This document shows, in pieces, positions 31,480-35,381 of a stretch of DNA of 35,381 nt (its first letter is position 1; each line of letters begins with the position of its first letter). The notes beneath the pieces are model-generated. The model searched no databases, was not told the origin of the DNA, and saw nothing but the letters and a program-made list of their open reading frames with translations. Origin of the DNA: JBOFZL01 sp051655155 (lineage in GTDB: Bacteria; Bacillota; Clostridia; Peptostreptococcales; Filifactoraceae); the NCBI GenBank assembly GCA_051655155.1, contig JBOFZL010000069.1:1-35381 (forward strand), given 5' to 3'. The position numbers were made by a program, and so were the translations under genes.

Positions 31480-31680
31480 ATGACTTTGATTAATAAAATG
31501 TTAATTGAATTTAGAATCAAATACAACCAAGAAACAAGGAAATTTAAAAAGAAGTTTGCTTTATTAAGAAAAGCCAACCCAGAACTAAATTATAAAGAAG
31601 TTCACAAAACGGCGACATGGATTTATAGAGTCAATGAACTTAAAAGAGCTATTGAGATATTGGAGGGAATAGGACAATGA
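31480..31680 (+). CDS. Unrecognised small basic early protein
   Basis: 66 residues, Lys/Arg-rich and mostly helical (EFRIKYNQETRKFKKKFALL, then WIYRVNELKRAIEILEGIG). Starts 3 nt after the J-domain gene stop and overlaps the next gene by 4 nt (ATGA), so co-translated. Function unknown. Confidence 0.55.
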   Translation: MTLINKMLIEFRIKYNQETRKFKKKFALLRKANPELNYKEVHKTATWIYRVNELKRAIEILEGIGQ

Positions 31681-31931
31681 AAAATGAAAAATTAGTTTTC
31701 GCTTTAACAGTTTTAAAAAATTTTAGCGATATTAAAATTGGTTTTAATGGTGATGATTACGTCGCTACAGGAGAAACTAAAAAACATAAAGACATTTTAA
31801 AGGCTTGTTATTTTGTCTGGCACAATAGACAGGAACAATGGATTTTCAACCCTTGGCAAAGTAGCAACAACCCAACTAACGAATGGAATAGAAAGAAATT
31901 AAAAGAACAATATGGGGGGCAATATGCTTAA
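31677..31931 (+). CDS. Small early protein sharing a domain with the J-domain protein C-terminus
   Basis: 84 residues. The segment IKIGFNGDDYVATGETKKHK followed by DILKACYFVWHNRQEQWIF parallels the J-protein C-terminal domain (W-x-S-G-x-T-x-x-x-K-D-[LI]-L-K ... [FY]-x-W-x-x-[KR]). It is a stand-alone copy of the domain without the J part. GGAGG precedes the ATG by a suitable distance. Confidence 0.65.
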   Translation: MKNEKLVFALTVLKNFSDIKIGFNGDDYVATGETKKHKDILKACYFVWHNRQEQWIFNPWQSSNNPTNEWNRKKLKEQYGGQYA

Positions 31932-32004
31932 TATTTTTAGCTGGATAAAATGGAAAATGAACAAAAAAATGAAAGTTGAAACTTTAAATTTTTACAAAAA
32001 ATAA
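31924..32004 (+). CDS. Possible 26-residue basic peptide
   Basis: ATG at 31924 overlaps the preceding stop region and follows GGGGGG by 4 nt. Product starts MLNIFSWIKWKMNKK, amphipathic and strongly basic. Plausible coupled microprotein; no other support. Confidence 0.35.
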   Translation: MLNIFSWIKWKMNKKMKVETLNFYKK

Positions 32005-32009
32005 AAAAT

Positions 32010-32073
32010 GAGATTGCTAGAACAATCTCAAAGGGTTGTGTTAAACAACTATATCTCAAAAGTAGTTTAACAC
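32010..32073 (+). promoter_or_regulatory. Two consecutive stem-loops in the early operon
   Basis: GAGATTG/CAATCTC (32010-32016 and 32023-32029) and GTGTTAAAC/GTTTAACAC (32038-32046 and 32065-32073). They lie in the only gap of the early operon, upstream of a GGAGG ribosome binding site, without a T run directly after. Possible RNA processing or control element. Confidence 0.45.
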
Positions 32074-32103
32074 GCCTTTAAAAAATAGTCAAGGAGGCGT
32101 TAC

Positions 32104-32220
32104 ATGAAATTCAAAAAAATTATTGGAAATACTTGGAAATTAAAAATTAATGGTTTAGTTCTTGTGGGAACTTGGGAAGACTTACAAAATAGGCTTGTTA
32201 CTCTGGGGGTGTTCCTATGA
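32104..32220 (+). CDS. 38-residue early protein
   Basis: ATG with GGAGG about 6 nt upstream. Beta-like composition with aromatic residues (MKFKKIIGNTWKLKINGLVL at the start). Stop overlaps the next gene as ATGA. Function unknown. Confidence 0.55.
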   Translation: MKFKKIIGNTWKLKINGLVLVGTWEDLQNRLVTLGVFL

Positions 32221-32603
32221 GTTTAATAGAATCTTATTTTAAAGAAAAAGAACAACAAAAAAGACAGAGTTCTTTAACTTTAGAGGGCTTTGGATTTTTA
32301 GAAAATAAGCCTTTTGTTGAAGTTAAGTTTAAAAGTGGATTTATAGCAAAAGTATATATATCTCATACAGGTATAGAGCTATGGAGCGGAGCCAATGAGG
32401 GAGTTAAACAGTCAGTTAAAAACTTCATAATTGAGAACAAACAAGAACTTAGAAAATATATAAAATCTAATCAAACTTATAAAGATTACTTAGAGTTAGC
32501 AGATAAAATTAAAGAGTTACAAACAGGAGAAAAAACAAAGAGAATGACCGCCAGAGAAATAGCATTACATAATTATAAAGCTGTTTATCAAGGGTGGCAA
32601 TAA
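32217..32603 (+). CDS. Unrecognised 128-residue early protein
   Basis: Basic and helical at the N-terminus (SYFKEKEQQKRQ), a strand-rich middle (about 30-60: FVEVKFKSGFIAKVYISHTG) and a helical C-terminus ending with a QGWQ. GGGGGTG lies before the ATG. Overlaps neighbours at both ends (ATGA, TAATG). Located right before a tiny acidic gene and the annealing protein, so a replication/recombination role is possible. Confidence 0.6.
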   Translation: MSLIESYFKEKEQQKRQSSLTLEGFGFLENKPFVEVKFKSGFIAKVYISHTGIELWSGANEGVKQSVKNFIIENKQELRKYIKSNQTYKDYLELADKIKELQTGEKTKRMTAREIALHNYKAVYQGWQ

Positions 32604-32710
32604 TGGAAGATAAAAATAATTTAGATGAACTTTTAAAATGGGGCGAAGATTTCTTCCCCCATGAAGATGAACCGGATCAATATTTTGAAGATTACGCAAA
32701 TACAATATAA
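32603..32710 (+). CDS. 35-residue highly acidic peptide
   Basis: The start overlaps the previous stop (TAATG). The product (MEDKNNLDELLKWGEDFF, then PHEDEPDQYFEDY) holds about a dozen Asp/Glu with only two Lys. Such composition recalls DNA-mimic or single-strand-binding tails, but the peptide is very short and no family is claimed. Confidence 0.5.
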   Translation: MEDKNNLDELLKWGEDFFPHEDEPDQYFEDYANTI

Positions 32711-32729
32711 AATCAAATTGGAGGATATT

Positions 32730-33410
32730 ATGAAAAATTTAAGAGAAGAGTTAATGAAACCATTTAAGGCTAATGAATTAGAGTATAAAGTAGGAGCTAC
32801 AAACGCAGATAAAACAAAAGGTTTAGCACTTACATACGTTCAAGCTAGAGCAATACAAAATAGACTTGATGAAGTTGTAGGTTTTGAAAATTGGCGTGTA
32901 TCATATAAAGAAATTGAAAAAGGATATTTAGCAACACTTGAAATAAGAATAGGTGGTGAGTGGATAGCAAAACAAGATGGAGCAAATCAAACAGACTTTG
33001 AGGCTATAAAGGGCGGTATTAGTTCAGCATTTAAAAGAGTTGCGTCAGTATGGGGAATAGGTCGATATTTATATGATGTTGAGAGTCAATGGTTGCCTAT
33101 AAAATCTAAAGGAAAAGGCTACGATTTTGTAAGTACTCCGAACTTTGGGAATACTCAACAAGAGCTAAAAGTAGAAACTAATGAGGAAATAATAGAACCG
33201 AAACAAGAAGTACAAAAACAACCAGAAACTAAAGAAGAGAAAACTAAAAAAGCTAAAAGTATGATAATTCCTTTTGGAAAGTTCAAAGGAAAAACTCTTG
33301 AGCAAGTTTTGGGAGAAGAAGAAACTTATTTAAAATTTTTAGCTCAAACTTCAAAAGATAAAAAATTAGCTAATGCTTGTAAATTCTTAATGTCATTATC
33401 AGTAGCTTAA
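32730..33410 (+). CDS. Rad52/Rad22-type single-strand annealing protein with extra C-terminal domain
   Basis: 226 residues from ATG 32730 (GGAGG 6 nt upstream; an earlier in-frame ATG at 32661 has no site). Residues about 5-130 match phage Rad52-like annealing proteins: YVQARAIQNRLDEVVGFENW, then DFEAIKGGISSAFKRVASVW and GIGRYLYDVESQW. A Lys/Glu-rich linker (about 140-175) leads to IPFGKFKGKTLEQVL...YLKFLA (about 178-226), the small domain also found behind some exonucleases. It should bind ssDNA and promote annealing during replication or repair. Confidence 0.85.
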   Translation: MKNLREELMKPFKANELEYKVGATNADKTKGLALTYVQARAIQNRLDEVVGFENWRVSYKEIEKGYLATLEIRIGGEWIAKQDGANQTDFEAIKGGISSAFKRVASVWGIGRYLYDVESQWLPIKSKGKGYDFVSTPNFGNTQQELKVETNEEIIEPKQEVQKQPETKEEKTKKAKSMIIPFGKFKGKTLEQVLGEEETYLKFLAQTSKDKKLANACKFLMSLSVA

Positions 33411-33418
33411 TAAATCCC

Positions 33419-33442
33419 GGGAGTCTTTGAGACTCCCTTTAT
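33419..33442 (+). terminator. Terminator after annealing protein gene
   Basis: GGGAGTCT (33419-33426) and AGACTCCC (33430-33437) with a 3-nt loop, then TTTATT. Clear intrinsic terminator, perhaps partial because the next gene has no obvious promoter. Confidence 0.8.
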
Positions 33443-33465
33443 TCTGAATATATAGGAGTGTAAAA

Positions 33466-33828
33466 ATGAAAAAAATAAATTTAAATGATGTTATTAATCT
33501 TATGAAAGGAAATCCCCATCACTGGGCGCAAAATATTTTATATATAACAACAAGTAAAAATACAGTTATTATAAATAATTGTCCTAAAGAAAAATATGAT
33601 CTAATTATTTTGAAAAGTAATGAAGGTACAAAAGAACTTAAAGAAGAAGGAACAGAAAAAAAGGTTGTTAATTTTAGAGGAGCTAAAGAAAGCTGGCAAG
33701 ATTGGGAAACTGACCTAGTAAAGAAATATAAAGGTGATTATAGCATATTAAAAAATATGCTGCCTCACAGAACAAAAGGCTCTATAAAAACAAAATGTAC
33801 AAGGTTATTTACTGGGAGTAATATATAA
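33466..33828 (+). CDS. Myb/SANT-like DNA-binding protein
   Basis: 120 residues. The C-terminal region (about 74-116) follows the SANT/Myb pattern of an aromatic, acidic first helix and a third helix with basic residues: ESWQDWETDLVKKYKGDYSI then LKNMLPHRTKGSIKTKCTRL. N-terminal half unrecognised. GGAG precedes the ATG. Could regulate phage genes, for example late transcription; this is inference. Confidence 0.65.
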   Translation: MKKINLNDVINLMKGNPHHWAQNILYITTSKNTVIINNCPKEKYDLIILKSNEGTKELKEEGTEKKVVNFRGAKESWQDWETDLVKKYKGDYSILKNMLPHRTKGSIKTKCTRLFTGSNI

Positions 33829-33836
33829 AAAGAAAA

Positions 33837-33863
33837 AAAGCCTTCACCGAAGTGAGGGCTTTA
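33837..33863. terminator. Bidirectional terminator
   Basis: AAAGCCTTCAC (33837-33847) and GTGAGGGCTTT (33852-33862) with one mismatch; seven T follow on the minus strand. It ends the early operon and the minus-strand toxin-like transcript. Confidence 0.8.
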
Positions 33864-33950
33864 AATCTGAACATGAGCTTATAGCTCCATTATATTTTTC
33901 AAAAACCAGAAAATGTTAAGTTAATACCCCAAAGGGTGCGAGGTGTGGTG

Positions 33951-34046
33951 CTACTTTCTGTTAGCCCAAATGAATAGTATTACAATAACTATAAAAGTCA
34001 TTACTCCACCATCTACATTTAGGTTGGTAACATTGAATGTAATCAA
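33951..34046 (-). CDS. Type I toxin-like 31-residue membrane peptide
   Basis: TTG start at 34044-34046 with AGGAGGTG upstream at good spacing. The product has a polar start (MITFNVTNLNVDGG), one strongly hydrophobic segment (VMTFIVIVILFIWA) and a basic tail NRK, the layout of Fst/Ldr/TxpA-class type I toxins. Its mRNA 3' end carries ACACCTC, able to pair with GAGGTGT of its own ribosome binding site. No sequence homologue is claimed. It could stabilise the plasmid form or be a small phage membrane protein. Confidence 0.55.
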   Translation of the reverse strand: MITFNVTNLNVDGGVMTFIVIVILFIWANRK

Positions 34047-34077
34047 CCCTAACACCTCCTGTTTTAATCAAAAATGC

Positions 34078-34187
34078 TCTGCCTTGCTTAAGGGCAGAAT
34101 AAAAGCCCCCAATAATGAGGGCTAATATTCTAAGCTTAAAACAACATTTTTGTTAAAACAGTACCCCTTAGGTTTTCCTTAAGGTAC
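34078..34187 (-). promoter_or_regulatory. Promoter and hairpins upstream of the toxin-like gene
   Basis: Minus strand: TTAACA (34151-34156), 18-nt spacer, TAGAAT (34127-34132). Downstream hairpins AGCCC/GGGCT (34104-34123) and TCTGCC/GGCAGA (34078-34098), each followed by T-rich sequence on the minus strand, could attenuate the transcript. A further inverted repeat GTACCCCTTAGG/CCTTAAGGTAC lies at 34161-34187. Confidence 0.45.
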
Positions 34188-34199
34188 TTTAAGTATATA

Positions 34200-34346
34200 A
34201 CAAACTTTTCAAAAAGTCAATTATATGGATTCTGATATTTTTTATATAAATAAAAGAAAATATGTTTAATATAATTTTTATTTTTAATTATTTAAATACT
34301 TTCCAGCGTAATTTGAGCTAGTAAAATCAATATCTAAATGCCTATT
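34200..34346. other. AT-rich stretch flanking the iterons
   Basis: About 150 bp of nearly pure A/T with no gene, next to the iteron array; fits a DNA unwinding element of a theta origin. No clear DnaA box was found. Confidence 0.45.
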
Positions 34347-34613
34347 ACTTGGTATAAAATCCAACGTTACTTGGTATAGATTCCAATGTTACTTAGTATA
34401 AAATCCAATATTACTTGGTATAGATTCCAAAAATACTTGGTATAAAATCCAATTATCTTGGTATAGATTCCAAAATATGTAAATTGAAAACTTTTTTTAT
34501 CTATTATAACATAAAAAGTTGTTAATTGTCATATATATAAAGGTTTTAGAAGTGATAAAAATAATTAAGTTGGTATAAAATCCAACATTACTTGGTATAT
34601 AGTATTGTTTTTT
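34347..34613. repeat. Iteron array of the plasmid origin
   Basis: Six units (cores beginning at 34349, 34371, 34393, 34415, 34437 and 34458) of 22 bp, the last step 21 bp, plus a further pair at 34570 and 34592. Core TTGGTATAAAATCCAA alternates with TTGGTATAGATTCCAA. Adjacent to a Rep_3 gene, these are the expected Rep-binding iterons controlling copy number. Confidence 0.9.
34503..34532 (-). promoter_or_regulatory. Putative minus-strand promoter within the origin
   Basis: Minus strand: ATGACA (34527-34532), 18-nt spacer, TATAAT (34503-34508) with TG extension. It would transcribe across the six iterons away from rep. The -10 block is identical over 21 bp to 7482-7502. Confidence 0.45.
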
Positions 34614-34636
34614 ATACTAAGTTGTGTTAGTATAAA
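34611..34636. promoter_or_regulatory. Inverted repeat at the rep promoter
   Basis: TTTATACTAA (34611-34620) and TTAGTATAAA (34627-34636), 10-bp perfect arms, 17 nt before the rep ATG. The arms resemble half iterons in opposite orientation, the usual operator at which Rep_3 dimers repress their own gene. A -10-like TATACT or TAGTAT lies in it. Confidence 0.65.
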
Positions 34637-34652
34637 AAAAGGTGGTGATAAA

Positions 34653-35381
34653 ATGAGTGAGAAATTTGAATTAAGACATCATAAAGATTTTCATGGAATC
34701 CAACTACAAGACTTTAACGTTAAGGATAGAAATTTAATATTCGCTTTATGTTATAAATTGATGGAACAGAAAGAGGACGTTATCCGACTTGATGTAAAAG
34801 AAGTTGCTAAAATAGGAAATTACAAACCAACAAAAGCAAAAGATAATATATATAAATCTTTAGCTGAAGTATATAATAGAATAAAAAATGCAAGTATTTG
34901 TATAAAAAAAGAAAACGGAATTAAGCACTTTGTTTTATTCACAGTATTTGAAACATTTGAAGATACTGGAATTATAGAAATAGAGGTTAATAAAAACTAT
35001 AGATATTTATTAAATCAAGTTACAGCTCCATTTACTATACAAAATTTGATAGAATACACAAAATTAAATAGTGGATATTCACAATTAACATATTCAATAC
35101 TTAGACAGTGGGATAAAAAAAAGAATGTTGAAATGGATATAGATGTTTTTAGAGAAAAAATAGGAGTTCCTAAGAGTTATGATACTTCAAATTTTAATAG
35201 ACAAGTGTTAAAGCCAATCATGGAAGAACTTCCGCAATATTTTAAAAATTTAAAATTAGAAAAAATAAAAACAGGTAGAAAAGTTACACACTTAAAATTT
35301 ACTTGGGCTGGAAATAACACTGACATAAAAGAAATGGATAAAATAGAATTAGAAATTACTCAAAGTTTAAATAGTTTATTT
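34653..35381 (+). CDS. Replication initiator (Rep_3 family), N-terminal part, cut by window end
   Basis: 243 codons visible, continuing at base 126 of the window. GGTGGTG precedes the ATG. Winged-helix features: LIFALCYKLMEQKEDVIRLD at about 30-49, FVLFTVFETFED, then the second domain with LIEYTKLNSGYSQLTYSILR and FREKIGVPKSYDTSNFNRQV, KPIMEELPQYFKN. This order is typical of RepB/Rep_3 initiators that bind iterons as monomers and their own operator as dimers. The preceding iterons and inverted repeat fit this. Confidence 0.85.
   Translation, partial: MSEKFELRHHKDFHGIQLQDFNVKDRNLIFALCYKLMEQKEDVIRLDVKEVAKIGNYKPTKAKDNIYKSLAEVYNRIKNASICIKKENGIKHFVLFTVFETFEDTGIIEIEVNKNYRYLLNQVTAPFTIQNLIEYTKLNSGYSQLTYSILRQWDKKKNVEMDIDVFREKIGVPKSYDTSNFNRQVLKPIMEELPQYFKNLKLEKIKTGRKVTHLKFTWAGNNTDIKEMDKIELEITQSLNSLF
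35257..35381. repeat. Right copy of 125-bp terminal direct repeat
   Basis: Repeats window bases 1-125 with one difference (A at 35325 versus T at 69). See the left copy; supports a circular molecule of about 35256 bp. Confidence 0.9.

Noticed and set aside
33943..34125. Plus-strand 60-codon frame over the toxin-like gene
   Set aside because: No ribosome binding site at its start; the minus-strand frame has a strong site and a sensible membrane peptide.
34347..34613. Iteron array as a CRISPR or transposon end repeat
   Set aside because: Period is 21-22 bp with no unique spacers, next to a Rep_3 gene; origin iterons explain it.
1..35381. tRNA or rRNA genes
   Set aside because: No cloverleaf-like or rRNA-like sequence was noticed, though this was by eye only.

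Overview
This window reads as an essentially complete phage-plasmid. The first 125 bases recur at the end of the window (1-125 and 35257-35381, one mismatch), inside one replication gene, so the molecule is probably a circle of about 35.26 kb opened within rep. It is strongly AT-rich, uses AGGAGG-type ribosome binding sites and TGA as a stop. This fits a low-GC host such as Fusobacteriota or Bacillota, but the sequence alone does not settle which.

Plasmid module (34.2-35.38 kb joined to 0-2.4 kb, plus strand): an AT-rich stretch, an array of 21/22-bp iterons, a Rep_3-family initiator split by the window ends, a ParA ATPase overlapping rep by 4 nt, and two unrecognised proteins. A serine recombinase at 17.2-17.9 kb may resolve multimers. 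No integrase was seen.

Late module (28.8 down to 2.5 kb, all minus strand): a rolling-circle-type initiator of the phage gene II/X kind, a putative small terminase, a GNAT-like protein, a small basic protein, a T7-type portal, scaffold, major capsid protein, two collagen-like tail fibre genes with related N-termini, a cluster of very small overlapping genes that includes a Tad2-like anti-Thoeris protein, the serine recombinase, tail tubular proteins A and B, three putative internal virion proteins (the largest with an HEFQH zincin motif), large terminase, three more tail fibre/tip proteins (two with Gly-X-Y repeats), and a lysis cassette ending in an M15 peptidase. This is a podovirus-like virion set, but no DNA or RNA polymerase gene was found.

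Switch and early module (29.3-33.9 kb): a Zn-ribbon protein and a membrane-anchored protein on the plus strand; two small XRE-type regulators on the minus strand; a divergent control region with three related 18-bp operators and a fourth over the ribosome binding site of one repressor; then a plus-strand early operon with a J-domain protein, several small proteins, a Rad52-type annealing protein and a Myb/SANT-like protein. A minus-strand 31-residue membrane peptide resembling type I toxins lies between this operon and the plasmid origin.

Taken together, the likely logic is stable plasmid maintenance by iteron Rep plus ParA, with repressors silencing the early operon. On induction, annealing/replication genes and a second, rolling-circle-type initiator would support lytic replication and expression of the T7-like virion module. 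The most notable points are the two initiators of different mechanism, an apparent AUU start on the second one with a heavily structured leader, the Tad2 islet with tiny coupled genes, and a possible small RNA just upstream of the large terminase.
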